Shown here: in pieces, positions 1-11,315 of the stretch
Position numbering within the stretch: the first letter of the stretch is position 1
Layout of the letters: each line of letters opens with the position of its first letter
Assembly (NCBI GenBank): GCA_029747585.1
Contig: JAPEVF010000195.1
Span: 1 to 64,000, forward strand
From: Pleurotus djamor
Lineage: Eukaryota; Basidiomycota; Agaricomycetes; Agaricales; Pleurotaceae
Direction of reading: 5' to 3'
DNA: 64,000 nucleotides
Translations under genes and position numbers: made by a program
Notes under the pieces: model-generated
What the model was told of the DNA's origin: nothing
What the model saw: the letters and a program-made list of their open reading frames with translations, nothing else
The model's database searches: none

Positions 1-2105
1 GAGCCTGAAACTACCACACCTAGCGAACCGGAACACGAACATACCTCGCCTGCAAGTCCACCACCGGAATCACTTCCTCGTTCGCCTGGATTCAGAGAAA
101 GCGTCGCGGTGGTGCCAGCTTTTTCCGAAACTGCTACAATACGGCCAACAGAGGCGGAGGAAGTCCATCAACCTCCCGCCAGCACGTCCATTACAACCCC
201 ATTGCTCTCTCCCCTTCCACCGACACCTATTTCACCTACGGATGGTTCAATCATTGGCAGTCACGCTCAGCCATCTCCTGTGGTTTCGAATGCACGCAGA
301 AGCATATCATCTGGGACTAGCGCTGATTGGGGAGGTTCACCGTCAAGCCAGACGTCCAAGCCCATAATTGGGTTTGAACAGTCGTTTGCTGGGCTCGGTA
401 TCGGGACGGATTCGCCTGGTTGGCAATCGCATGACGAAAGTCCGGCGAAGCCGGCTAGCGACGACGACGATAGTGATGATGATAAACCTATCGGACAGAC
501 CGTTGGCCGCCTCGCAGCTCAGGCAGAGTCTAATGTGCGTTATACAAGCGTATATCCTTCTCGTGCGGTAGTTAATCTTTCTATCCCAGCAAGCTGCGTT
601 GAGGAGGAAGGACAATGGTCTGCAACCCGTGTTCGTCATTACAGTGGATGACCCACAGAAAGTTGGCGATCCAATCCGTGGCTTCACCATGTACACGGTC
701 CACACACGAGTGAGTTCGCGTCACGGTTTAATGCATTAAGCACCTCTGAAAATGCGATCTTCTATTACAGACTACCTCCCCAATGTTCCAGAAATCCGCC
801 TTCTCCGTCCTTCGTCGATACTCTGATTTCCTCTGGCTATACGAAACACTCGGCTCCAACAACCCCGGTGTTGTAGTGCCACCTGTGCCAGAGAAGAACC
901 CGTTTGGTCGTTTCGATGATCAATTTGTTAAACAACGCCGTCTGGGACTGGAGAAGTGCATCCAGAAGATGGCTAATCATCCTATCTTGGGGAAAGACGT
1001 GGACCTCAAGTTGTTTTTGGAGAGTGATACTTTTGCTCTGGATGTAAGTGATATTCGTGTCTCGGATGTCCTACTTCAACGTCGTTTACGGCTTTTGGCA
1101 GATTAAGCACCGGAAAGCAGAGTTAGCTCACGAGAGAGGTGGACTTATGGCGTCCATCGGACAGGCCGTAGCTGGTCCCAGATTCTACGAGACAGACGAG
1201 GTGACTATCATTTCTTACTTATGTCGGCCCGCTTTACTGAGTGTTACCAGTGGTTCGACCGACAACGCGTCTATCTGGACGGTCTAGAGTCTCAGCTTCG
1301 GGGGCTGGCCAAAGCCATCGACGCAGTGGCAAAACAACGCTCTGAATTGGCGGTGGCGACTGGCGAGTTTGCTCAGAGCGTTAGCGACTTGTCTGCATCG
1401 GATGTTGGCAAATCGTTGTCTCACTCGTTGTCTGGGCTCGCAGACGTCGAGCGAATAGCGCAAGAGATACAGACCACGCAATCAGAACAGGACCTTACGA
1501 CCTTGATGGGTACTGTGGATGAATATGCGAGGTTGATTAATTCAGTTCGGGTGCGTATAAATCAGATCCCGTGTTGACCTCCCAAAGTTGATTTCATGTT
1601 TGCTAGATGGCATTCGCGTCGCGAATAAGGACATACCACACATACAAACAGTCGGAAGCTGACCTCGTACGAATCAAGCAATCTCACGAAAAGAACAGAG
1701 CACAAGGTCGCATCCCTCCAGAGAGGCTGAGTTATTCACTCAGCCAGATCGCCGAGGTATGTCTACTATCCAGCCACACCCCAGCCACACTTACAAACGC
1801 GGCATCATCAGGCTGAGAAGCGTGCAGCGGAATCCAAGTACGACTACGACCATGTATCCAAGCTTGTCAAGACCGAGGTGGCTAGGTTCGAGCAAGAGCG
1901 TGTATCGGATTTCAAGGATTCGCTTCACGCTTTCTTGGAGGGGATGATCGAGAGGCAAAAGCAGGTGAGCGTAGATTGTGTCGTGCGTTTCCGCCCGATG
2001 ACTGATGACTTTGGTTAGTTGATTGGTGCATGGGAGAATTACCAGCAAATGTTGTTGAAGAAGGTCAACCGTCCCGTGAACGGACAAGGCTCGGAGGAAT
2101 CATAG
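1..2105 (+). CDS. VPS5: Vps5/sorting nexin-1 family retromer subunit (5' end outside window)
   Basis: Retromer nexin that binds PI3P on endosomes and, through its BAR domain, helps form tubules that return receptors to the Golgi. The frame is open from base 1, so the start lies upstream. The first ~180 codons are a Pro/Ser/Thr-rich disordered N-terminus with an Asp-rich patch (DDDDSDDDKP). The PX domain follows: it begins at FVITVDDPQKVGDP after an intron at 535-589, continues across an intron at 710-770, and carries the phosphoinositide-binding signature RRYSDFLWLYETL near 810-850. From ~1107 a helical Vps5/BAR region runs through several short introns to LIGAWENYQQMLLKKV and the stop at 2103-2105. 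The gene is convergent with MPE1, with about 130 bp between the stops. The family is clear; Vps5 rather than another PX-BAR nexin is judged from the long disordered N-terminus and the C-terminal pattern. Confidence 0.86.
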
Positions 2106-2236
2106 GTCTCTACTTTGTTTGTTAATTTGACAAGTTCTTCGTTCATGTCATTTGCATTGTGGAAATGTCCAGTTGCGATAATTATGCAGCATTACAGTAG
2201 GAAAGACTAAGACTAAAAGCTAAAGACCTCCAAAAA

Positions 2237-4183
2237 TCACTCCCAGTATCGCGGCATCTTACTCTCGTCGCCTCCAATTTCCAAGAAGTCAGATGGTCGA
2301 TCTCGCTTGATGCCTCTGCGACGATTGTTCACAGGGAGCCTTTGGTACGCTGAGTCTTGTGCTACGGGCTGTTGGTTTTGGAATTGATTGTTCCAGTTTT
2401 GGTATCCGCCTTGCTGTTGCATCATATTCTGGGCGGCCTGTAGTTGTTGTTGCTCTTGTTGCATCGACGTAGCGACAGCAAGGGCAGTCTGGAATGTTTG
2501 GGCTTGAGCCAATTCCATCTGGAGCTGTTGATACTGCATTTCCGTAGCCTGTCGAACTTGGTTGGGTAGGGATGGGTTTTGTAACATGACGGATAGTTGG
2601 GCGATTTGGGCTTGGAGTTGGGGGATGTTGGCAGAAATAGCTTCAGACATATCCATTTCGCCACCTGGTTGCTGATCCGAGTAGAGGTCTTGGTCTAGGT
2701 TGGTTTCGGCATTGGGGTCGGACGATGGTTTTCCTTCGCCGTCGACGTCCACCTTCCGACTCTCCTCGATGGCACGGTCGATGTATTCGGTGACCTTCGC
2801 CCGCATGGCCTTGTCTGCGACCAATTTGTCCAAGGAAGCGATTTTCTTGTTGCAGTTCGGACACATGAAGTCCTTCTCAAGCAAGTGCGTTTGTATGCAT
2901 TCTTCGCAATAAGCCTTTTCGCAGCATGGTGTCTTCATCGCATCACGGAAGAGCTTGTTGTCGATGGGGCAAGCTAATGAAGAGTCGGTTGGCGCTTTCT
3001 CCCGTACCTCGGCCACAGTGATTCCCTTCGGCCTCGAGACTTGCTTCTGCCAAGCAGCACTGCGGAGAAGTTGGTTAGAATGTGTCACCGAACACGAGTA
3101 GCAAGTAAAGCATACGCGTCGGGTTGAGCAACAACGTAACCACCTTCGGGTGTGACCATAACATTTTGGCCCGAATTCGGATTCTCAACGGCCTTCAGCA
3201 TACTACGAGGTATACCGGTCGTACGCTTGATACGGGGTCGGTTGTCATATTCGCGATCGTTGTTAGTCGGACAGTCCTGTATCCAATGGCCTTCGCCCTT
3301 TGTCAGGATCTCAGAAAAGTAAGCGACTGGCAGTTGACCGACCTTTCTGGCCACATCGGTAACATACATAGGAAGGAGGCAACGGTCGGTCAGGTTGTTG
3401 GGGAGTGAACGATTTACCCCCACGCGCAGAGAAACCAGTCCCGCGAGGATTAGTATGGATTTTGGTGGCACTTGTAAGTGAAACAAATAAATTCCATGAG
3501 ACACGATACTAGTATACAGATAGAAATGCCAATAAGGCAACACCAACTGTGACATCTTCTCCTGGGTTTCTTCCCAGTTAGCCGACTGAGCTTGGAACAT
3601 GGCGGCCATAGCGGCAGCCTCGTCTTCCCCAGCGATGTTGTTCTTCATCAAAGCAGGCTGGGGTAATGGTGAGTATTCTGGGACTCGACAGGTAGTTTTG
3701 ATGACTCACAGCAGCGGGCTTAGGTTGCGATTGTGCGGGGGTGTCTTCTTTCCCATCAAAGCGCTTTGACATTGCTCCTCGGTGCCAGCTGTTGTGACTA
3801 GTCGCGCCGGGTCGTTGTATGACCTCAGAGGTAGGAGCTTGGTGACCAGAGCCGGCTAGATACATAGAAGCTTTGCCCCTTCCAGGCTTGATCGCGGGCA
3901 TGCGCTTGACAATGATAGACGAGGAGCGAGGTATCATTTCCGAGTCATCCTTGTATTCTGCATCCTTGCGTGTCACGACCCGTTCATACGGAAGATACAA
4001 GCGCGACGCACCTTGGTTCGTAGAGCCATTGTACACGAAGAGGTCGAAGTCATTTGCCTTACCCAAGTTGTTCGCTATGATGATCTCCTTCTTCAGGTCG
4101 AACACTGATATGGCCGTACCGTCGAAGGTCACCCGAGACTCGTTTTTCTGAGATTTGAATTTGTAGAACACGGAAGAAGCCAT
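2237..4183 (-). CDS. MPE1: Mpe1/RBBP6-type subunit of cleavage and polyadenylation factor
   Basis: Essential component of the nuclear mRNA 3'-end cleavage and polyadenylation factor. The three family domains occur in the usual order. An N-terminal ubiquitin-like DWNN domain starts at MASSVFYKFKSQKNE and contains VFDLKKEIIIANNLG and DFDLFVYN. A CCHC zinc knuckle, CYRCGQKGHWIQDC, has a short intron (about 3290-3341) splitting its last Gly codon. A C-terminal RING/U-box-like domain runs from SLACPIDNKLFRDAM through CCEKAYCEEC to FMCPNC. The tail is rich in Gln and Asn and ends in a basic segment. Further introns lie near 3662-3708, 3475-3555 and 3075-3115. I chose the ATG at 4183 because known Mpe1 proteins begin M-S/A-S-S-V-F-Y-K; an in-frame ATG four codons upstream (4195) is also possible. 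Confidence 0.92.
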
Positions 4184-4391
4184 GATATTAAGCAAATATC
4201 ATAAGACTAGAAAACAATATGGGGTTCAAAAGATCCAGAATTAGAGGGAACAATGAGGTGGATTTGTTTGGTCTTGGGGAGTCTTGGGGGTACGAGGAAG
4301 AGCCACATGCCCCAATTCGGAATCGTGGAAACCTGGATAGGGTAATCCCCTGAATGTGAGGGGTAGGGAGGTCGACTAGTAGCTGACTTCT

Positions 4392-5483
4392 TTACACACA
4401 ACAGTCACACGAAGCCTTAGGAGCTGGGACATCTTGGACCTCCGACTGACCGCTACAGCAAGGGCCCGATGCACAAGGGTTGCCTTCATCGGAAACGACT
4501 TCCTTCCGTTTTCCTTGGACCATTTTCCTGGTGCAACATCCATCCCCAGGGCTAGCTGGCTTGCAGCAATTGGCCTGGAGTAAATGCGTCAGCGGCCGAG
4601 AATTTCGAGCCGAGAGGGAATTATTTACCTCTTCAATCTCTTGCGATTCACACTTGCAAGTATCCGCCTCCTTGCATTTCTCCTTTTGTTCGCAGCATGG
4701 GCAGATGTCCCGGTAAGCTTCTACGAGCTCGGTATTCTTCGGACAACTCTGACCGAGAGAGTCATGCTTGCAGCAGCCGCCATCAAAATTCGGATCCTTC
4801 GCCCAACGAAACATCTTCAATCCCTCCCACGCAAACATGAGGCCCAATATAATTGAGGTCGCAGAGTCGACCCACCAGCCACCCTTCCAAAGCCTGTAGA
4901 TCAAGGACCCTGCAAACAGGACGATGGTAATTTGGATGCATGAAAGGGAGCATTGAGCTTCCCCTTGCATGGCCGAGCTGTCGAGTGCTTTCGCGAGGTA
5001 GTTCTTTGGCAACCAGATAAGAATCATACAAACCAACGCAGACGCTGAGATAATGATGGATGCGTTCGACGTGTCAGGCTCATCGTGACGGGCGAGACCA
5101 AGCATTGCAGTGGCCTCCGTAGCCAGTCCGAGAGTAATCAAGAGGACCGCGATACCCAAAGATGCGGTCTTCTCAAAGCTGTAAATAGGACCTTGTTAGC
5201 ATCAAATGTCTAGCTGTGCTCGAAAGGTGACATCTCACTGTAAGTCGCAAGGGCTAAGGACCAAACCCCTCTCTTCACCTGGTTTGGCAAGGTGGCTGAA
5301 GCGCCATACAACAAGGATTGAGGAGATGACTTCGATGCCGGATTGGATACCAAAAAAGACCAATGCTCTGGAGGACGACTCTGCGCCGAAGCCAATGGAT
5401 AATCCTCCTTCTGCACCATTGTAGATGATACTGAGGATGCTAATAGCAACGGCAATTTGCTGGAGACGACGATAAGAAGGCAT
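4392..5483 (-). CDS. TMEM163/cation-efflux-like membrane protein with Cys-rich tail
   Basis: Predicted polytopic membrane protein resembling TMEM163 and the transmembrane part of cation diffusion facilitators, which move or bind zinc; the exact substrate is inference. Exon 1 (5483 to ~5239) encodes two membrane segments with the family-like stretch FFGIQSGIEVISSILVVWRF. After an intron (about 5180-5239) come four more segments, the last containing VDSATSIILGLMFAWEGLK. A tail of about 110 residues then carries many Cys clusters: GGCCKHDS, CPCCEQKEKC, CKC, NCCK, DGCC, GPCCSG and a terminal CDCCV. A small intron (about 4574-4627) interrupts the tail. The start at 5483 (MPSYRRLQQ) is preferred over an in-frame ATG at 5525 because the neighbouring copy has MPSYRHLQQ at the matching place and no upstream ATG. 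Total length is about 325 residues. It is a tandem paralogue of the pseudogene at 5651-6411. Confidence 0.75.
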
Positions 5484-5650
5484 TGCGATGGAAGAAACTT
5501 GAAGCAGATAAGCGTGGGTAGACATTGTGAGTCATGTTGGCTCTTATACCCGCAATGTTGTACGTACAAACACTGGAGCGAAGTCTCTCGAAGCAAAGGT
5601 GGGTTGACAGTTGTTGTCGTAGGCGACGAAGTCCCCTATCCCCTATGTAT

Positions 5651-6411
5651 CTACGTACCACCGCCATCCTTCTGACGACACTGACCCAGAGACTCGTGCT
5701 TGCAGCAGCCACCATCAAAGCTCGGATTGCTTGCCCACCGAAGTACCTTTAACCCCTCCCATGTGAACATAAGGCCCAGTATAATCGAGGTGGCGGAGTC
5801 GACGGACCAGCCCCCCTTCCAAATCCTCTAAATCAAGGACCCAGAAAATAGCACAATGGTCATCTGAATACATGAGAGCGAGCACTGGGCTTTGCCCTGC
5901 AGTGCAGAACTGTCCAGAGTCCTGGCCAGGTAGGTCTTTGGCAACCAAATGAGGATCGTGATAGCTAATGTCGCCGCTGAGATGATGATGGATGCGCTTG
6001 AAGCATCAGGTTCATCGTGACGGACGAGACCGAGTATTGAAATAGCTTCCGTAGCTAGTCCAAGAATGATCAAAAGGGTTGCAATACCCAGCGATGCGAC
6101 CTTCTCAAACCTTAGAGAGCTAGAGTATAAGCACCAAACAATTGGCCGTGTTCCACAAACACATACCGTAGGTCGCGAGGACTGAGAGTCACTCCCTTCT
6201 CCTCGCCTGGCTTGGAAAAATGTCGAAATCGCCATACCACAAGAATGGAGGAGATGACTTCGATCCCAGACTGAATCCCGAAAAAGACCAGCGATTTTGA
6301 GGATGACTCGGCCCCAAAACCGATGGATACTCCGCCTTCTGCACCGTTATAGAGGATGCTGAGGATGCTGATGCCGACTGCAAATTGCTGGAGGTGACGG
6401 TAGGAAGGCAT
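5651..6411 (-). pseudogene. decayed tandem copy of the TMEM163/cation-efflux-like gene
   Basis: Exon 1 (6411 to ~6165) is nearly the same protein as its neighbour (MPSYRHLQQFAVGIS, EGGVSIGFGAESSSKSLVFF). The intron is in the same place and exon 2 resumes at RFEKVASLGIATLL. The frame then meets a TAG at 5828-5830, where the intact copy has Tyr in GSLIYRLWKGGWW. Homology continues past the stop (RIWKGGWSVDSATSIILG, GGCCKHESLGQ) until a second stop at 5651-5653, just before the promoter of the intact copy. The Cys-rich tail is absent. A truncated product of about 185 residues with intact splice sites could still be made, so a short functional form cannot be excluded. Direct same-strand orientation shows origin by tandem duplication. 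Confidence 0.77.
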
Positions 6412-7015
6412 TTCTGCTTAAGAAAGTAGACTGGCTCTGGGCAGACACTGTGAGCCATGGTGGTTCTTATACCTCCACAATTTTTTGTACGTCAAAACGT
6501 TCAATAAAAGTCTCAAGATGAAATGAGATGAAAATTGTTGTAGACGAAATTCAGCTTCGGCCTCGGGGTGGCTCGACGGAAGAGGAATGCTCTCCGACTA
6601 CATATAGAAGAATCACGGCCTAAACTTGAAGCTTGAAGACACATTGGCCTTCTGAAGGATATTGGCAGATGACAAGTCGGCGGGAAATTTCAGCTTGTGT
6701 AAGTAGCGTAAAAGCATAAAATTATACCTCTGAAAATGGGGCATTCTTGTTCGGCGTCGAGATTTATGATGCTGTGACTCAACTGGAACCTGGAAGTATT
6801 TCGGATAAGGGGAGCTTCCCCTATCGTCGTACCCTATCCAACTCTTNCGTAAGCGCGCTAAAGAGCGGACGAATCACAGCGCGAATCTGCCGCCGGGATG
6901 CCCACGGGAGCATCCGCCACCATGACTTGTTTGGCCACCTTCCTTATACGCGAGTGGACTATTTAAGTCAGTCGTACGATCCTTTCTGCTCCGTTCTTCA
7001 ACTCGAAAAACGACG
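6412..7015. other. intergenic, shared 5' region of divergent genes
   Basis: About 600 bp between the minus-strand cation-efflux-like copy and plus-strand ERG4. It must hold both promoters. One ambiguous base (N) lies at 6847. I see no open frame worth calling. A TATA-like element lies close to ERG4 and is listed separately. Confidence 0.6.
6960..6967 (+). promoter_or_regulatory. TATA-like element upstream of ERG4
   Basis: The octamer TATTTAAG lies about 50 bp before the ERG4 ATG. Position and sequence fit a TATA element, but such AT-rich octamers also occur by chance. No sterol-response element was recognised nearby. Confidence 0.35.
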
Positions 7016-8827
7016 ATGGCCGTCGAGCAAAACGGTAACGGCATACGGCAGCGCAAGCCCACTCAGGATGGCGAGAAAAAGCTCGTCATTACTGACGAAG
7101 GCAAGAAAAAAGACCAACTCCTCGATCAACATACGACGTATGTTTTTGGTTTTTTCCCTGAACACGCGAAACGAAAATAGAGCTGACGAAACGCGCTAGG
7201 TATGAATTTGGTGGACCATGGGGTGTTGTCGCTATCATGACAGGATTTCCGCTGCTCATGTATTACCTGTGGATATGTTTGTGGTTTTACGACGGCAAGC
7301 TGGTGTATCCTTCATCGACTGAGGATATTCAACCGTTCTTACTCAGGATGTGGGAGCATGTCCGCGTGGTGCGTGTTACGGTTCTACAAGTTTGACAGAT
7401 GACTGACGCGACATTTCTCGTGTTTAGGACGCGTATCCTAACGCGTACGCATGGAAGGTGTACTCCGGGAACATCTTCTTCCAGCTTTTCCTCGCTTGGG
7501 TTATGCCTGGGTTCATGCAAGAAGGCCTTCCTGTTCCCTCTCTCGGCTACAAGACGCTCATGTACAACTGCAATGCTTTGACCTCCACCTACGCTACTTA
7601 CATCGTTGCGGCTCTCCTGCATTATACTGGCGTCTTCCGCTTGACCGAAATCATTGACAATTACGGTCATCTCATGACTGTCGCTATGATTTGGGGTTTT
7701 GGTGTATCCCTCGGAACGTACCTTTTCGCTGTCGCGACGAACACGCAAATGCGCATGTCCGGCAACTTCTTCTATGATGTCTTCATGGGAGCTGCTTTGA
7801 ACCCTCGCATTGGCCCTATCGACCTGAAGATGTGGGCTGAGGTCCGCATTCCATGGGTGATCGTTTTCTTCCTTGCCGTGTCTGGAGGTTGCAAGCAATA
7901 TGAGACTTATGGATATGTCACCCCCGTAAGTTCTCTGCCAAACTCGACGCGTATCCTAATTGACCGTTCAATAGAACATGGCTTTCATGATTCTCGCAAC
8001 TTGGCTGTACTTGAATGCTTGGTGAGTCTCCAACGACTCATTTTCGTACACGTATTCACCTGTGATCCCAGCGGGAAAGGAGAAGAGTGCATTCCTCAAA
8101 CCTGGGACATGTATCATGAAAAGTGAGTTTTTCTCAACCAATGCAATTCTAAACTCTGCTGACGCGTGTCGATGTAGATGGGGCTTCATGGTCATTTTCT
8201 GGAACCTTGCTGGTGTCCCCTTCGTGCGTGATCGTTACCCCGAGCTTTGACCGACGTAACTAACCCACTCACTCACAGACCTACGTCTACTCCGTCGTCT
8301 ACATGGCGTCGCATGATCCCTCGAAATACCAGTTCTCGACTCCCGTATACGTGCTGATGTTCACCACTTTACTCACCGCGTACTTTATCTGGGACACGGC
8401 CATGGCACAGAAGAGTCACTTCAAGATGCAAACCCAAGGCATCCACGAATTCCGCAAAACCTTCCCCCAACTCCCTTGGAATTGCGTCGAGAATCCTACC
8501 TACGTCCAGACGGAGCACGGCAACCGTCTCCTTACGAGTGGCTGGTGGGCATACTCGCGTAAACCTGTACGTCATGTCTATTTAAAGCAGCCTTCCGTTA
8601 CTCATCGTGTGCCGTAGAATTACGTCGCCGACTGGACCATGAGTTTTACGTGGGGAGCTATTATTGGGTCTGCTACCATTATCCCATACTTTTACTCCGT
8701 CTTCTTCATCACCGTCCTTATCCACCGATGTGGCCGAGACTTTGAGCGTTGCTCCGTCAAGTATGGAAAGGATTGGGAACGTTACTGCCAGATTGTCAAG
8801 TACAAGTTCATACCCGGTATCTACTGA
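7016..8827 (+). CDS. ERG4: C-24(28) sterol reductase, last step of ergosterol synthesis
   Basis: Membrane enzyme of the endoplasmic reticulum that uses NADPH to reduce the C-24(28) double bond, giving ergosterol. The spliced protein follows the Erg4 family along its length: [104 protein letters not shown], and the C-terminal reductase signature HRCGRDFERCSVKYGKDWERYC ending in FIPGIY. The length, about 460 residues, is normal. Erg24 (C-14 reductase) is less likely because the TWDMYHEK and [15 protein letters not shown]-type segments are those of Erg4. Seven or so short introns are needed, for example 7139-7199 (in the N-terminal region) and the pair around NAC-GKGEEC. The start at 7016 (MAVEQNGNG) is followed by a charged, disordered N-terminus. 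Confidence 0.94.
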
Positions 8828-10299
8828 TATATTCGCCTTACTAGCATAGACCACTATATATTTTTTTTTTNTCTCGTTTAGCGTCGTCCGGGGTTTCCCC
8901 CATGTCGACGTCCTACTATCTACGGTACCTACGAAGCTTGTATGTAAAGGACTAAATACATGGGCCCCAATAGAGTCGTTTTGCTAAGCAGTTTTGGCCT
9001 TTTTCCCGAGCAAGGTGGAGCAGATCTCGCACAACTTTTGAGCAATGGAGCAATTTGGAGTCAGCACGTCTCTATCCTCCCCTCGACATATCGGTCAGTT
9101 TCCAGCCTCTCTCGCCATGGAATCTTCCCATTCAACTTGCTCTCTCAACGTCGCCTCCCTAACCAACTCTGATATCGCGTCAAATATCATTGATCATACC
9201 CCCGTAACCTCCCTTTCGAAGTTTTATGAGAGAAGACTAAATGGGTAAAACACCTCCACTTCTGATCGTGCAAGTTTCGTGCAAGGCTTGGCGGTTCCTG
9301 TGTTAACAGAATCCTTAAAAACCTCTTAGCAAAACGACTCTAATGCCCCTTCTTGACCCAGGATCCTCGCGCCCAGCAGACGGAAAGGACACATAGCCTC
9401 GTTCCCCCTGCTGTCCGACTACGGAAACGTCGTTGCTTGGACTCCTGTATGGAACTTGGTATGCCAGCCGGGCAGGTACAATTTGTCCCATTGGTGGCAT
9501 CAAGCCTCCGCTAATATACCCCTATATTTATAACATATTTGCTTCATGTGTCGCCCGAGCAAGGTCCATCCAGGATAGACTGAAGGAGATCTGAGGACTG
9601 TACCAATCTGTAGGGAAGAAACCGCCGCAATATGTAAACCGTCACAATAGGTAGAGCTTTCTGACAGAAGCTTTGTATGCCCACCGGAATGCGACTGACG
9701 CTGCATCGATTCACGCTGTTCGTTAACACCTCTTGCCCCTAGGACTTAGGAGTGCTCCCCCTTTCGATCTTGTGTCCCTGAAGACTTGGATAACTCATCT
9801 CGGGCCTTGGCTATGTTATCAGAGCATCGCTGGCAGATGGCAAGCAAGCTTGAGATGTAAGGATGCATGGGGAGCGTTATCTATCGCCGTTGTTCCATAC
9901 GACGCGCAAGAGCCATGTCAGCCACATTTGTCAACCTCTCCGTGTTTTGCTGATCAAGAACTGACCGTGGGAGTGAATTACTGACCGTGAGAACATCACA
10001 TGATGAACGCGATGACCAAAAGTTCATGAGGTCGGCGACCCTGATTGAGTAACTTTCTGCGCCGCACCACGTACTAATTGCCCACACGAGTTCGCTGCGT
10101 GAGGTACGTCGATTGTCCCCTCTTAAACCCACTTGCACCGTGAAAGGACTTACCAACGACTTTGTTCTTCAAGGCTTCCTCAGACTCATCAGCCCAACTT
10201 GCGCTCTAGGGGTTTCATCTGCGACCAACCACAGTGCTACCTCTTCGTACCTTCCAGCGTCTCCCCAGCGACACAACAGAAAGCGAAGGACAGAAAACG
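8828..10299. other. intergenic, no gene recognised
   Basis: Nearly 1.5 kb between ERG4 and the next gene on the same strand. It starts with a T-run ending in an N (8861-8871), likely near the ERG4 transcript end. Open frames are short and overlap on both strands. I see no RNA gene, repeat array or transposon ends. Confidence 0.5.
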
Positions 10300-11315
10300 A
10301 TGTTATCATCACATTCAAAGTCTCGGAGCCACAGGAGGTCGTATTCCACATCGAATGTCCATGCATACGATGAAGAAGACCTTTCCGACTATCTTCAACC
10401 GCAGTCATCTTCGTCACACCTTTCTCCGGCGAAGAAGATTGTTACATCTGTGAAACGCTCATTGAGCCATTCACGGCCCAGAAAGAGGGCTTCCGATGAT
10501 GTAGTGAGTGACGAGTTCGCCTCGTGAACCCCTTGACTTTGCTAACCGATGCCCAGCCCTCGTCGCCTCCTATAGTCCCGTCACCTTACGCGACATCTCC
10601 GAGCTATTACCGTTATCATGATCCCTCGACTGTTCCTTCATCGTCACCTCCAACGCTAGAGCAGATTGCGATGGGCTTGCACATCTCTCGAACCCCTCAC
10701 CTTCGACCAATGACTGTGGGCGTACGTGGGCACGGAGGGTCAGCCGCCGGGAAGCCCCCGAGCGCCAGGGGTGAAGTTGCTCAGGTTTACTACTCCCCGT
10801 ACCTGTCGCACGGCAACGGTAGCGCGCTGGGTACCCCATCTCGTTCCCATTCTCGGTCAAACTCCCGCACATATCCAGACCCACTTCGTGTACCGGTAGC
10901 GGCTCCTCAACCTCCCTTACCTCGGCCACCTCAGCGTTCAGCGTCTTTGCCTCCTCCGCCAGCACGCTCATCACTCAAGCGCGCCCAAAATACAGCGTCA
11001 CCACCGCCCAATCCTGGCTTGTCGTCTGGTACACGATCTGTGGCTTCAACATCCACAGAATCCAGCTTGAGCACGACTAAGTCTTCAGTGCGAGGTCGTT
11101 CTTTGATGGCTTTGTCGTTCAAGAGCCGAATGGGTTGGCTGCTTGGAGGCAAGTCATCCAAAGCGAAAGAATCTACCTCTACCCTTGCTTTAGACGTCGC
11201 TGAAGCGACTATTATCAAGAAGGCCGTGCGTTTCGACGATAGCCTCTCTAGGACTGCTTCACCCGAAGATCAAACGGGTGCACTCGCTGCGGACGCGGAC
11301 GCCCGCCAGGCGTAG
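10300..11315 (+). CDS. hypothetical Ser/Pro-rich disordered protein
   Basis: I do not recognise this gene. Two exons are joined across an intron at about 10501-10556 (GTAGTG to CCCAG). The product is about 320 residues, very rich in Ser, Pro and Arg, and probably mostly disordered. Exon 1 has a run of SR/RS-like and basic motifs (SKSRSHRRSYSTSN, KKIVTSVKRSLSHSRPRKR). The middle contains TLEQIAMGLHISRTPHLRP, then proline stretches. Near the C-terminus a more ordered block, SLMALSFKSRMGWLLGGKSS followed by KKAVRFDDSLSR, looks like a candidate conserved short motif region. Regular codon-level structure, a clean intron and compositional continuity across it support a real gene. The ATG at 10300 follows a purine-rich context; an in-frame ATG at 10234 would add 22 residues. 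Confidence 0.6.
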
